Assembly: GCF_002871795.1 (NCBI RefSeq) | Contig: NZ_PNHL01000009.1 | Span: 1-64,000 of the forward strand | DNA: 64,000 bases | Reading direction: 5' to 3' | DNA from: Brachybacterium sp. UMB0905 | GTDB taxonomy: Bacteria; Actinomycetota; Actinomycetes; Actinomycetales; Dermabacteraceae | Part shown: positions 45,974-54,256 of the stretch, in pieces | Position numbering within the stretch: the first letter of the stretch is position 1 | Layout of the letters: each line of letters opens with the position of its first letter | Notes under the pieces: model-generated | The model's input: only the letters and a program-made list of their open reading frames with translations | Databases searched by the model: none | What the model was told of the DNA's origin: nothing | Translations under genes and position numbers: made by a program

Positions 45974-47004
45974 GGGCGGTCCTCGCCCTCGTCCTGCTCC
46001 CAGGCGGCGCGCTGTGCGGCGCGCGAGCGGCGCTGCACCAGCAGCACAACGATCGTGCCGGCCACGAGCACCACCGCGAGAGCGCCGACGATGAGCAGAG
46101 TCGAGCCCAGGCCGCCCTCCTCCTCGCTGCTCTCCGGCGCGGCGGCGGCATCGGAGTCCGTGCCGCCCTGATCGGACGGCTGCTCGGCGCTGTCCTCGCT
46201 CTGGGCCTGCTCGGGGCCGCGGCCCGCCTCCCAGCTCGCCTCGCGGGCCGCATCGGCCGAGGCCTCATCACCGACGGCGAACCGCAGGGTCTGCACGTCC
46301 CGCAGCACGGTGCCATCGAGGGTCTTCGCCTCCACCTCGAGGGCCACGAGGTACTCCCCCGGCTCGGTGAACACCCAGTTGGCGTGGGTGTGGGTGCGCA
46401 GATCCACCCACAGCTCCCTCGGATCCGGGTTCTGGCCATCCCACAGCAGGTCCGGCGGCTCGAAGTTGCCCGGCTGCAGGAAGGTGGTGAAGTCCCCCGG
46501 CCCCTGCACATCCACCAGGCGCAGCGTCACGCCGCGGTCGATCTCCTCGGTCAGCGGCGGGTCCTGGGTGTTCCAGCCCAGCCACACCACGCCGGGCACC
46601 TCCACCTGCGGCACGGCGTACACGTCCTGGCCGCCCTGCGCCCCGGTGAAGGCGTAGTCCTCACCGTCGGGCAGGGTGATTTTCCCGGCGTCGTGGATAC
46701 GGAAGACGATGTCATCCATGTCCCGCCACACCGGGGTCTCGGAGTCATCGCGCGCGTGGAGGGTGATCTTCCCATCGCGCAGCCGGGGGCCGATGTCCAC
46801 ATGCCCGTGGTCCAGCTCCGCCGGCTCGCCGCTGATGTGCTTCTCGTCCTCCTCCACGACCTGGTCCAGGGACGGGTCATCGGTGGGATCGGCTCCGGCC
46901 GGGGCGGCCCAGACCGCCGGGAGCAGGGCCCACAGCATCACCAGGGCGAGCACGCGCAGGGCAGTGCGCTCGGGCACGCGGAGGCGGGAGGGACAGGTGC
47001 GCAT
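45970..47004 (-). CDS. Membrane-anchored surface protein with one choice-of-anchor-M repeat
   Basis: A 344-residue exported protein. A signal peptide (LRVLALVMLWALLPAVWAAPAGA) precedes one anchored-repeat domain (LDHGHVDIGPRLRDGKITLHARDD through VYAVPQVEVPGVVWLGWN to THTHANWVFTEPGEYLVALEVEAKT). A Ser/Glu/Asp-rich stalk, a C-terminal membrane helix (STLLIVGALAVVLVAGTIVVLLV) and a basic tail complete it. The His-containing THTHANW block recurs in the other two exported proteins of the operon. The ATG at 47004 has AAGGAGA six bases upstream. Confidence 0.87.
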   Translation of the reverse strand: MRTCPSRLRVPERTALRVLALVMLWALLPAVWAAPAGADPTDDPSLDQVVEEDEKHISGEPAELDHGHVDIGPRLRDGKITLHARDDSETPVWRDMDDIVFRIHDAGKITLPDGEDYAFTGAQGGQDVYAVPQVEVPGVVWLGWNTQDPPLTEEIDRGVTLRLVDVQGPGDFTTFLQPGNFEPPDLLWDGQNPDPRELWVDLRTHTHANWVFTEPGEYLVALEVEAKTLDGTVLRDVQTLRFAVGDEASADAAREASWEAGRGPEQAQSEDSAEQPSDQGGTDSDAAAAPESSEEEGGLGSTLLIVGALAVVLVAGTIVVLLVQRRSRAAQRAAWEQDEGEDRP

Positions 47005-47050
47005 AGGTTCTCCTTGCGAAGGGACAGCGGGCGAGAGGGTCACACGCCGC

Positions 47051-48706
47051 TCAGGGGTTCAGGCAGGTGGCCAGAGAATCCGCGTTGGCGCGCATCATCT
47101 CGATGTAGGTGGTGATCTCCGGGGTGAAGGCATCGCCGAGGATCGGGCACACCTCGATGCCGTGTTGACGGGCCGCATCCGTCAGCACCGTCGAGGCGCG
47201 CTGGGCATTGGGTTCGAGGAACACGGCCGGAACCTTCAGCCCGTCAAGCGTGGCGGACAGGCGCCGCCGATCCGCGAGGGACGGCTCCCCCGCCGGGTTC
47301 GGGGCGACGAATCCGGCGATCTTCAGCCCGTAGGCGTGGGCGAGATACCCGTAGGCATCGTGTGTGGTGACGAGCTCGCGGTGGGATTCGGGGATCGAGT
47401 CGATGCGCTCGCGCACGTACTCATCCACCTCCTCGAGCTGCTCGAGGTAGGCCGAGGCGTTCCGACGGTAGATCCCGGCGCCCGCGGGGTCGATGCTGAT
47501 GAGCTGATCGCGGATCACCTCCACATAGGCCTGCGCATTGCTGACGTCCTGCCACAGGTGCGGGTCGATCTCGCCGTGGACATGCTTGCCCAGCACGGCC
47601 TGCGGCAGCTGGTAGATGTCGGTTCCGGGGCGGCCCAGGAAGCGGAAGGCGGGATCCCCCGGGGTGGGCAGCAGCGCCTTGGGCGGCACGGAGATCACGG
47701 CCTCCTGCGGGTCCAGCAGCTGCATCTGCCGCGGGTCCGGCGCGGCGGCGTCGGCCCCGGTCTGGTCCGTGTCGTCGGCGGGTGAACCGTCGGTGGCCAG
47801 GGCGATCGTGGAGCCGTCGAGCCCTCCGCCCAGATCGGCGGTGAGGTCCACGTGCCCGCTCTCGAGCACCATCGGGTCGGTGCTGCCGCCGAGCGCGCTC
47901 GAGGGGTCCACGCCGACGGCCACGGTCACGGTCTGCGTGGCCAGCGTCCGGGCGCGCCCGCCATCGGAGGGCAGGTAGCGGGTGGCGAGCTTCATCCGGT
48001 ACACGCCGGGCTTGGTGAAGGCCCAGCTGAGGTGGGTGTGGGCGTCGAGCGGTAGGCCGATGGTGTCCTCGGCGTAGCCGTTGCCGGCGTCGAAGCCGTC
48101 CCCGGAGGAGAACACCGGCTGCGGGGTGCCGAAGGTACCGGTGACATAGGCGAAGACATCACCGGGGCCGTCCACACCGGTCATGGTCATCTCGACCTGG
48201 GCGCTGCGGCCGGCCTCGGGGATCGCGTCGGCGCCGTGCACGCGCAGTCCCAGCCACACGGTGTCCAGGGACTGGTGCTCGACCAGCGGGATGATTTCAG
48301 CGCCGTAGCCGGAGGCTTCTTCGGCGAGCGCCACGTGCACGGCGTCTGCCGGGAGGTTCGCGTCCAGGGTGCGGATGAGCGACTGCTCTTCGAGCATCAG
48401 GTAGTTGGACAGGGCGAGGTCGGCGTGGACGATGTCGCGGGCGTCCCGCAGGCTCGGCTCATAGGTGTGCGGGTCGCCGCCTTCGGGAACTAGGGAGATC
48501 ACCTCGGCCCGGTCCCCGGCGACGTTGCGGGCCAGATCAGCGAGGATCCCGGTGGTGGCGACGACGCGCACGGCGTTCTTGCCGTCCTCGCTCGCGGTGG
48601 TGCTGCGGCCGGGCACAAGCACCACGAGGCACAGCACCACCAGCCACACGGCGACGGTGAGGATCCGTCGTCGCGGGCTAGTGGTGCTGTGCGGGGTGGA
48701 GGTCAC
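47051..48706 (-). CDS. Metal ABC transporter substrate-binding protein interrupted by an anchored-repeat domain
   Basis: A 551-residue ZnuA-type (cluster A-I) binding protein with a large insertion. The first lobe starts after the N-terminal membrane helix (RVVATTGILADLARNVAG, GGDPHTYEPSLRDARDIVHADL, with metal-ligand-type His80). Then comes an anchored-repeat module (VEHQSLDTVWLGLRV to DAHTHLSWAFTKPGVYRMKL). The binding-protein fold resumes at VHGEIDPHLWQDVSNAQ, LVTTHDAYGYLAHAYGL, VFLEPNAQ and PILGDAFTPEI. This split architecture is characteristic of anchored-repeat systems. The GTG start at 48706 overlaps the preceding stop (GTGA). Confidence 0.9.
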   Translation of the reverse strand: MTSTPHSTTSPRRRILTVAVWLVVLCLVVLVPGRSTTASEDGKNAVRVVATTGILADLARNVAGDRAEVISLVPEGGDPHTYEPSLRDARDIVHADLALSNYLMLEEQSLIRTLDANLPADAVHVALAEEASGYGAEIIPLVEHQSLDTVWLGLRVHGADAIPEAGRSAQVEMTMTGVDGPGDVFAYVTGTFGTPQPVFSSGDGFDAGNGYAEDTIGLPLDAHTHLSWAFTKPGVYRMKLATRYLPSDGGRARTLATQTVTVAVGVDPSSALGGSTDPMVLESGHVDLTADLGGGLDGSTIALATDGSPADDTDQTGADAAAPDPRQMQLLDPQEAVISVPPKALLPTPGDPAFRFLGRPGTDIYQLPQAVLGKHVHGEIDPHLWQDVSNAQAYVEVIRDQLISIDPAGAGIYRRNASAYLEQLEEVDEYVRERIDSIPESHRELVTTHDAYGYLAHAYGLKIAGFVAPNPAGEPSLADRRRLSATLDGLKVPAVFLEPNAQRASTVLTDAARQHGIEVCPILGDAFTPEITTYIEMMRANADSLATCLNP

Positions 48707-51288
48707 TCGCCGACGACCTCGGACTGTGCTGCGCGGCGCCGCCGGGCCAGGGCGATGCCCGCCCCGCCCAGGGCCAGCAGAGCCACGGCCCCACCGGCCA
48801 GCGGCGCGACGGTCGCACCGGTGCGGGCGAGCTTGCCGGAGCCGTCGGGCAGAGCACACTCCTCACCCGAGGGGGTGCGTCCCACGACCTCCTTGACCAT
48901 CGGCTTGCCGTCGACGAGGAACACCTGGCCGACGGCCGCCTTCTCCTCGGTCAGCGACTCATCGATGCCGGAACCATCGGCCTTCTTCGGCTCCTTAGCC
49001 GCGGGGGCGGAGGACGTGGAGGAGAACCACTTCTCCCCCACCACCTGGCCGAAGTTGCCGGAGGTGAACACGGCCACGCTGCCCGGGCCGTCCACACCCA
49101 CGAGGCTCCACGTCACCGTGCCCTCAGTCTGCTCGATCACGGAAGGGTGCATGGTGTTCGCGCCGACCCACGGCACACCGGGCACCTGGGCGGAGGGAAC
49201 CATCCACACGTCCTTGCCGGGCTCGGTGAGGAACTCGATGCCCTCCGGGGCGGAGGACTTCGCGGCATCGCCCAGAGCGAAGGTCACCGAGGAGGGATCC
49301 ACCCACTTCGGCGGGGCGTTCCGGTCATCCTTCAGGGACGGCTGGAGCTTGCCGTCGGCGATCTGGGTGCCCAGGTCGAAGTGACCGTCGGTGACACCGT
49401 CGGAGCTGCCCACGTTGAAGCGCACCTGGGTCTCGCCGGAGACCTTCTCGCCGCTCTTGAGCGTGGCGGTCTGGCGGATCCGCACCGTGTACGCCCCCGG
49501 GGCGGTGAACACCCAGTTGGGGTGGACGTGGCTGTTCGCGGGCACCGTGAAGGAGCCGCTGACCTTCTGCTGCGAGGCCGAGGACTTCTTCTTCGCACCG
49601 CTCTTGGCGGCCTTGACCTCGTCATCGGTGGCCGGTCGGGTCACCTCGGTGGGGTTGCACACGGGGGTCGTGCCGCCCGTGCCGCCGCCGGGGAAGCCAC
49701 CGCCGGTGGAACCGCCGTTGCCGGTGCCGCCGCCGGTGGCCTCGCCACCCTCACCCTTCGAGTCGCCGGAGCCGCCGGAGTCGCCGGTGGCCGGGGTGTT
49801 GCCCGATCCACCGCCCTCGGAGCCCTGGGTGCCCTCAGCGGCCTTGCCGCGGAAGGAGTCGCCGACGGTCCAGGTGTACGTCACGGGCTTGGACTCGACC
49901 TTCGCGCCGCCCTTGGTGCCGACGGCCTTCACGGTCATCGTGTACACACCGGGCTTCTCGAACACCCAGTTGGCGTGGGTGTGCGCGGGGAAGGTCTGCT
50001 CACGCACCGCACCGGCGGTCAGCTCGGTCGCGCCGCCCTTGAGCAGCGGCTCGGACTGGCCCAGGCCGGAGGTGCCGAACAGGTGCACCGCACCGGGGCC
50101 CTTCACGTCCTCGAAGACGATGTCGATGTGCTCATCGACGCCACCGCCCTGCGTGCCCAGGGTGTCCCAGCCGGGCCAGAGAATCTCGTGGTTCTGGGTC
50201 TGCGGCAGCACGTAGCGGCCGCTGCCCTCACCGGGCCAGCCAGCGGGGATGTCCGAGATCGCACGGTCGTTAACGTGCAGCTCGACCGTCGCGGGGTCAT
50301 GGCGCACATGCGAGCCCGTCACGTCCTCCTTGAGGTCCACGGCGAGCTGCCCGGACTTCGCGGTGACGTTGAAGGCATCCACGTGCCCCTGCTCGAGGAT
50401 CAGCCGCTCCTGCTGCTCGGGCTTCGTGGGGGCCCGCTTAGACGGCTTCTGCTTCTCGGGAGCGGGCTTCGTGGGGCCCGGCTCAGACGGCTTCTGCTTC
50501 TCGTCCTCGGGCTTCGTGGGGCCCGGCTCAGACGGCTTCTGCTTCTCGTCCTCGGGCTCCGTCGGCGCCGGGTCCTCCGGCGCCTCGGGGCGCCAGTCGC
50601 GGTTCGCATCGCCCACGGTCCAGGTGTACGTCGCCGGCTTCGACTCGACGGCCTTACCGTCCTTGGTGCCGACGGCCTTCACCGTCATCGTGTACACACC
50701 GGGCTTCTCGAACACCCAGTTGGCGTGGGTGTGCGCGGGGAAGGTCTGCTCGCGCACCGCACCGGAGGTCAGCTCGGTCGCGCCGCCCTTGAGCAGCGGC
50801 TGGGCCTCACCGAAGCCGGAGGTGCCGAACAGGTGCACCGCACCGGGGCCCTCGACCGCATCGAAGACGAGGTCGATCTGGTCCTCGAAACCCTTGCCCT
50901 GCGTCTCCAGGGTGTCCCAGCCGGGCCAGAGAATCTCGTGGTTCTGGGTCTGCGGCAGCACGTAACGGCCGCTGCCCTCACCGGGCATGCCGGCCGGGAC
51001 GTCCATCAGTGCCTTATCGCTGACATGCAGGTGAACGTTCGCGGGGTCCTGGTGGACATGGGACCCGGTCACGTCCTCCTTGAGGTCCAGAGCGAGCGTG
51101 CCGTCATCCAGCACGCCCACGTTGAACGCGTCCACATGTCCATTCTCCAGGATCAGCGGGTCCTGGGGGGTGGGGTCCTTCGGCTGCTCGGCCAGGGCGG
51201 GGACGGCCAGGGCGCTCATGATCGCCACCGTCCACGTCAGCGCGAGCACCGGCAGCACGCGCCATGCGCGTGCCAGCTGTGCCGTCAT
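48703..51288 (-). CDS. Sortase-anchored surface protein with choice-of-anchor-M repeats
   Basis: An 861-residue exported protein. After the signal peptide (cleavage near ALA-EQ, residue 33) come two very similar anchored-repeat domains at about 45-227 and 295-477. Both contain GHVDAFNV, LKEDVTGSHV, ILWPGWDTL and FPAHTHANWVFEKPGVYTMTVKAVGTK. They are joined by a Pro/Lys/Glu linker of three 15-residue repeats. A Gly-rich spacer (480-545) precedes a rearranged third unit (about 575-750). The C-terminus has LARTG at 820-824, a membrane helix and RRRR, a sortase E-type LAxTG signal. The ATG at 51288 has GAGGAGG six bases upstream; an ATG at 51306 lies in frame before the ribosome site. First gene of the metal-uptake operon. 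Confidence 0.92.
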   Translation of the reverse strand: MTAQLARAWRVLPVLALTWTVAIMSALAVPALAEQPKDPTPQDPLILENGHVDAFNVGVLDDGTLALDLKEDVTGSHVHQDPANVHLHVSDKALMDVPAGMPGEGSGRYVLPQTQNHEILWPGWDTLETQGKGFEDQIDLVFDAVEGPGAVHLFGTSGFGEAQPLLKGGATELTSGAVREQTFPAHTHANWVFEKPGVYTMTVKAVGTKDGKAVESKPATYTWTVGDANRDWRPEAPEDPAPTEPEDEKQKPSEPGPTKPEDEKQKPSEPGPTKPAPEKQKPSKRAPTKPEQQERLILEQGHVDAFNVTAKSGQLAVDLKEDVTGSHVRHDPATVELHVNDRAISDIPAGWPGEGSGRYVLPQTQNHEILWPGWDTLGTQGGGVDEHIDIVFEDVKGPGAVHLFGTSGLGQSEPLLKGGATELTAGAVREQTFPAHTHANWVFEKPGVYTMTVKAVGTKGGAKVESKPVTYTWTVGDSFRGKAAEGTQGSEGGGSGNTPATGDSGGSGDSKGEGGEATGGGTGNGGSTGGGFPGGGTGGTTPVCNPTEVTRPATDDEVKAAKSGAKKKSSASQQKVSGSFTVPANSHVHPNWVFTAPGAYTVRIRQTATLKSGEKVSGETQVRFNVGSSDGVTDGHFDLGTQIADGKLQPSLKDDRNAPPKWVDPSSVTFALGDAAKSSAPEGIEFLTEPGKDVWMVPSAQVPGVPWVGANTMHPSVIEQTEGTVTWSLVGVDGPGSVAVFTSGNFGQVVGEKWFSSTSSAPAAKEPKKADGSGIDESLTEEKAAVGQVFLVDGKPMVKEVVGRTPSGEECALPDGSGKLARTGATVAPLAGGAVALLALGGAGIALARRRRAAQSEVVGE
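50422..50556. repeat. Three tandem 45-bp repeats encoding a surface-protein linker
   Basis: Three 15-residue units (PEDEKQKPSEPGPTK, the same again, then PAPEKQKPSKRAPTK) connect the first and second anchored-repeat domains. The last copy has diverged. The DNA copies are close enough for recombination to change their number. Confidence 0.9.
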
Positions 51289-51379
51289 CTGTTGCCTCCT
51301 CAGCATGGTTCGGCGCCCGATGGAGGGGCTCCCCCGTCGGCCGCACTCTGGGTGATCCCTGAGAACCCTATCACCGCAC

Positions 51380-51394
51380 TGGGAATCATTTGCA
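51380..51394. promoter_or_regulatory. Zur-box-like operator upstream of the metal-uptake operon
   Basis: TGGGAATCATTTGCA reads TGCAAATGATTCCCA on the minus strand. It matches 12 of 15 positions of the actinobacterial Zur site TGAAAATGATTTTCA. It is 92 bases upstream of the start of the anchored surface-protein gene. A TAGGGT 10 bases downstream of it (minus strand) could be the -10, so a bound repressor would block transcription. Zinc-responsive control is inference. Confidence 0.65.
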
Positions 51395-51435
51395 TTATGG
51401 GGTGAGGGGTGGATCTCATTCCGGATCCGCCTCGG

Positions 51436-51441
51436 TACGCT
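51436..51441 (+). promoter_or_regulatory. Candidate -10 of a leaderless GH15-like transcript
   Basis: TACGCT followed by six bases and the ATG at 51448, the classic leaderless spacing. No convincing -35 was seen. This site lies about 45 bp from the Zur-like box, so the two divergent promoters are close. Confidence 0.4.
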
Positions 51442-51447
51442 GGGCAG

Positions 51448-52764
51448 ATGCCCCGTCCCGCCACTCGCCGCCAGCTGCTGCGGGGCGCCGGAGCGCTCGC
51501 GGCCCTCGGCACCGTCGGCGCTGGGGGTTTTGTGGTGAGTCGGAGGCATGCCGAGAGCGGGGAGCGGGTGATCCCCCTGTGGTCCAGCACCGTCGCCTAC
51601 GCCAGGGACGGCCAGCGGGTGCTCGTGGGCGGGCGCGGGGTTCCGCTCGACCTCGCCGCGGGAACGCGCTGCGCGGCGGATCTGCCGCAGGACTCTCCGG
51701 TGCGGGAGCGGGCAGCGCAGTTCACCGACGCCGCAGCGCCGTGGCTGGCTCGAGTGGAGCGGGCGCTCGGGGCTGAGCGGGCGGAGCTCGGACGATCGGC
51801 GCTCGCGGATCTGTGGGTGCTGAGCGATGGTCTTCCCGCCCCGGTCGCGGGGTGGAGCGAGTCCTGGCGCTACGTGTGGCCGCGGGATACGGCGTTCTGC
51901 GCGGTGGCGCTCGCCCGCGTGGGCCTTGTGGAGCAGGCGAGGGCGTGGCTCACGCACGTGCAGACCTGGCAGGAGGCCGACGGGTGGTTCCCGGCGCGGC
52001 TTGACCCGGTGCACGGGCGAGCGCCCGATGATCGGCCCCGGCAGTTCGATGGCACGGGCCTGCTGCTGTGGGCTGCTACCGAGGTCATCGCTGCCAGCGC
52101 ACGTTCTGACCGCGCGGACGTGGCGCAGCGCCTGGGCGCTCTCACCTCACGGTCCCTCGCGGCGCTGCAGCAGGCGACGGCCGGCGGCACGGGGTTCCCG
52201 CCCGTCTCCCCCGACTACTGGGAGCTGCCAGAGCAGCGGCGGACCCTCGGGATCATGACCTGCACGCTCACGGGGCTGCGTGCCGGGGCGGAGCTCACCG
52301 GGGAGGCCCGGGATATGGAGGCGGCCGAGGCGTTCACCGCGCTGCTGCTGCGCAGCTTCGGGGCCGCGGGGTTCCCGCGGCATCGGCACGGCGGCGGGGC
52401 CGATTCCGCCCTCGCATTCCTCGACGCCACCGGCGTGCACGATGTGGCGAGCATCGAGCAGCTGCGGGCGCTGCGGGAGACGCTGGCGCGGCCCGCGGGC
52501 GGGATCGCGCCCGGCGCCCGGTGGCGCCAGGATGGGGTCAGCTGGACTCCGTCGACCTCACTGCTGGGGCTCGCGCTCGCCCGTGCCGGGGATCCGGATT
52601 CGGCGGGCGAGATCTTGGACTGGCTCGCCGCGCATCGCACGGAGCACGGCTCCCTGCCGGAGAAGGTGCTGTTCGACGGCCGCCCCGCGGAGGTCGCGCC
52701 GCTCGCCTGGACCGCCGCGAACGTGCTCATCACCCTCGATGAGTTGGCACAGGCCCACCCCTGA
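51448..52764 (+). CDS. Glycoside-hydrolase family 15-like exported protein
   Basis: A 438-residue protein with a twin-arginine-like leader (ATRRQLLRGAGALAALGTVGAGGFVV). The body has an (alpha/alpha)6-type pattern with SWRYVWPRDTAFCAVALAR, WQEADGWFPARLDP, FDGTGLLLWA, and a C-terminal GSLPEKVLFDGRPAEVAPLAWTAANVL. The WPRD motif and the closing GSLPEK/PLAW segment are typical of GH15/glucoamylase-like enzymes acting on alpha-glucans or trehalose. Catalytic assignment is not certain. The ATG at 51448 is chosen for the leaderless -10; a GTG at 51409 is an alternative. Confidence 0.75.
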   Translation: MPRPATRRQLLRGAGALAALGTVGAGGFVVSRRHAESGERVIPLWSSTVAYARDGQRVLVGGRGVPLDLAAGTRCAADLPQDSPVRERAAQFTDAAAPWLARVERALGAERAELGRSALADLWVLSDGLPAPVAGWSESWRYVWPRDTAFCAVALARVGLVEQARAWLTHVQTWQEADGWFPARLDPVHGRAPDDRPRQFDGTGLLLWAATEVIAASARSDRADVAQRLGALTSRSLAALQQATAGGTGFPPVSPDYWELPEQRRTLGIMTCTLTGLRAGAELTGEARDMEAAEAFTALLLRSFGAAGFPRHRHGGGADSALAFLDATGVHDVASIEQLRALRETLARPAGGIAPGARWRQDGVSWTPSTSLLGLALARAGDPDSAGEILDWLAAHRTEHGSLPEKVLFDGRPAEVAPLAWTAANVLITLDELAQAHP

Positions 52765-52859
52765 CACCCGGCCCCGCACGGCACCGCCCACGCCCCACCA
52801 CCCCGAACCAGCCCGCCACCCCGCACCACCCCGTCACCCCGCCACCTTCGCCACCCCGC

Positions 52860-52904
52860 GAGGGAGTCATTCTGAGCCAGAAAATGGCTCGAAATGACTC
52901 CCTC
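52860..52904 (+). terminator. Long hairpin after the GH15-like gene
   Basis: GAGGGAGTCATT (52860-52871) pairs with AATGACTCCCTC (52893-52904). Inside, after a two-base mismatch on each side, GAGCCA pairs with TGGCTC around a GAAAA loop. It lies in the 160-bp gap before the methyltransferase gene and ends 20 bases before that ATG. No T run follows on the plus strand, so it is either an atypical terminator, an mRNA leader structure, or a mobile palindrome. Confidence 0.65.
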
Positions 52905-52924
52905 GGCGGGATGATGATGAGGGC

Positions 52925-53806
52925 ATGACCGCTCCCGACGCCCCCGCTCCACATCCTGACGCACCGTCCCCGCGCGACCGCGCCGCGCTCATCGCGGACA
53001 ATCGCGCCAACTGGAACGACCGCGCCGCAGTGCATGAAGCCTCCGGCTATGGCATCGCCCGACTGATCGAGGACCCCACGCACATCACCACGGAGGTGCT
53101 GCAGGACCGCGAGCGCCTGGGCGATCTGGCCGGAAAGGACGTCATCCATCTCCAGTGCCATCTGGGTACGGACACCGTGAGCCTGCAGCGGCTGGGGTCG
53201 GCCCGTACCGTCGGCCTGGACCTCTCCCCCGAGGCGATCACGCGAGCCCGGCGCATCGCCGAGCAAGCCGGGGCGGACATCGAATACGTCGTCTCCGACG
53301 TGTACGCGGCGCGGGAGGCGGTCACCGGGGATTTCGATCTCGTCTACACCTCGCTCGGGGTGCTGTGCTGGCTGCCGGACGTCGCCGAGTGGGCGCGGGT
53401 GGTGGCGAGCCTGCTGCGGCCCGGCGGGCGGTTCCTGATCCGCGATGACCACCCGATGTTCATGACCATCGGCGAGGACGTGTCCACCGGGTTCCGTATC
53501 GAGCAGCCGTACTTCCAGCAAGAGCAGCCCCAGACCTGGGACGATGACGCCACCTACATCGAGACCGCCGAGGACGCCCCGGAGATCACCCACACGGTGA
53601 GCCATGAGTGGAACCACTCCATCGGGGAGATCATCACCGCGGTGCTCGACGCAGGCCTGGTGCTCGACTCCTTCGAGGAGACCGAGACCGCCGCGTGGAT
53701 GCCCTGGCCCGAGCTCATGGAGCCGCACGGTCCCGGGTACCGGCTACGGGACCGCCCCGAGCGCCTCCCGCTGCAGTTCGTGCTCACGGCGCATCGGCCG
53801 GACTGA
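52925..53806 (+). CDS. Class I SAM-dependent methyltransferase
   Basis: A 293-residue cytosolic methyltransferase. Motif I is VIHLQCHLGTDTVSLQRLG (a degenerate form of the Gly-rich loop), followed by VGLDLSPEAITRARRIAEQ, FDLVYTSLGVLCWL and LRPGGRFLIRDDHP. This resembles small-molecule methyltransferases of the UbiE/Methyltransf_25 group. The ATG at 52925 comes 20 bases after a large hairpin. Substrate unknown; neighbours give no pathway. Confidence 0.88.
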   Translation: MTAPDAPAPHPDAPSPRDRAALIADNRANWNDRAAVHEASGYGIARLIEDPTHITTEVLQDRERLGDLAGKDVIHLQCHLGTDTVSLQRLGSARTVGLDLSPEAITRARRIAEQAGADIEYVVSDVYAAREAVTGDFDLVYTSLGVLCWLPDVAEWARVVASLLRPGGRFLIRDDHPMFMTIGEDVSTGFRIEQPYFQQEQPQTWDDDATYIETAEDAPEITHTVSHEWNHSIGEIITAVLDAGLVLDSFEETETAAWMPWPELMEPHGPGYRLRDRPERLPLQFVLTAHRPD

Positions 53807-53821
53807 GCGTGGCGCCGCTCC

Positions 53822-54256
53822 TCAGCGGTCAGAGACCCACCGTGCCACCGAACGCACATACGCCCCGTACTGGTCCGCTGCCGGGGGGACCGCGGAGACG
53901 AGAGCGTCGAGGTCCACGGCCATGTATTCGTGCGTCAGCACGTTGCGCAATCCCACGCTGGGCTTGAGCGATCCTGCGAGGTCTTCGGAGATCGCGCCCG
54001 TCCGTGCAGCGAGGTCACACGACGCGCGATAGTCACCGGGGATCTCATCCCGGTGGCTGCTCGCGATGTGCTGGTTGATATCCGTCGCGCAATCCACCAG
54101 CTGCGTCATGATCCGCTCGAGCGCGCGGAGCGCGAGGCGGTCCGTCTCAAGGCGCTCTCGCGACACCGGGCCGAGCGCCTCGAGGTCTTCGAGGAGCTCA
54201 TGCATCAGGCTGAGCCGTCGGGTGACCACAGCGCTGGAGAAGTCCCGAGGAGTCAT
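53822..54256 (-). CDS. hepT: HepT-like HEPN toxin (type VII toxin-antitoxin)
   Basis: A 144-residue HEPN-domain protein with the complete RX4HXY motif RNVLTHEY at R104-H109-Y111. In the HepT-MntA family HepT is an RNase toxin and the Tyr of this motif is the target of adenylylation by MntA. The ATG at 54256 overlaps the mntA stop by four bases (ATGA); the frame continues upstream without similarity. Order antitoxin then toxin on the minus strand fits known pairs. Confidence 0.85.
   Translation of the reverse strand: MTPRDFSSAVVTRRLSLMHELLEDLEALGPVSRERLETDRLALRALERIMTQLVDCATDINQHIASSHRDEIPGDYRASCDLAARTGAISEDLAGSLKPSVGLRNVLTHEYMAVDLDALVSAVPPAADQYGAYVRSVARWVSDR

Noticed and set aside
49147..51405. 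752-codon frame opposite the anchored surface protein
   Set aside because: Antisense shadow. The repeats in it only mirror the real repeat protein.
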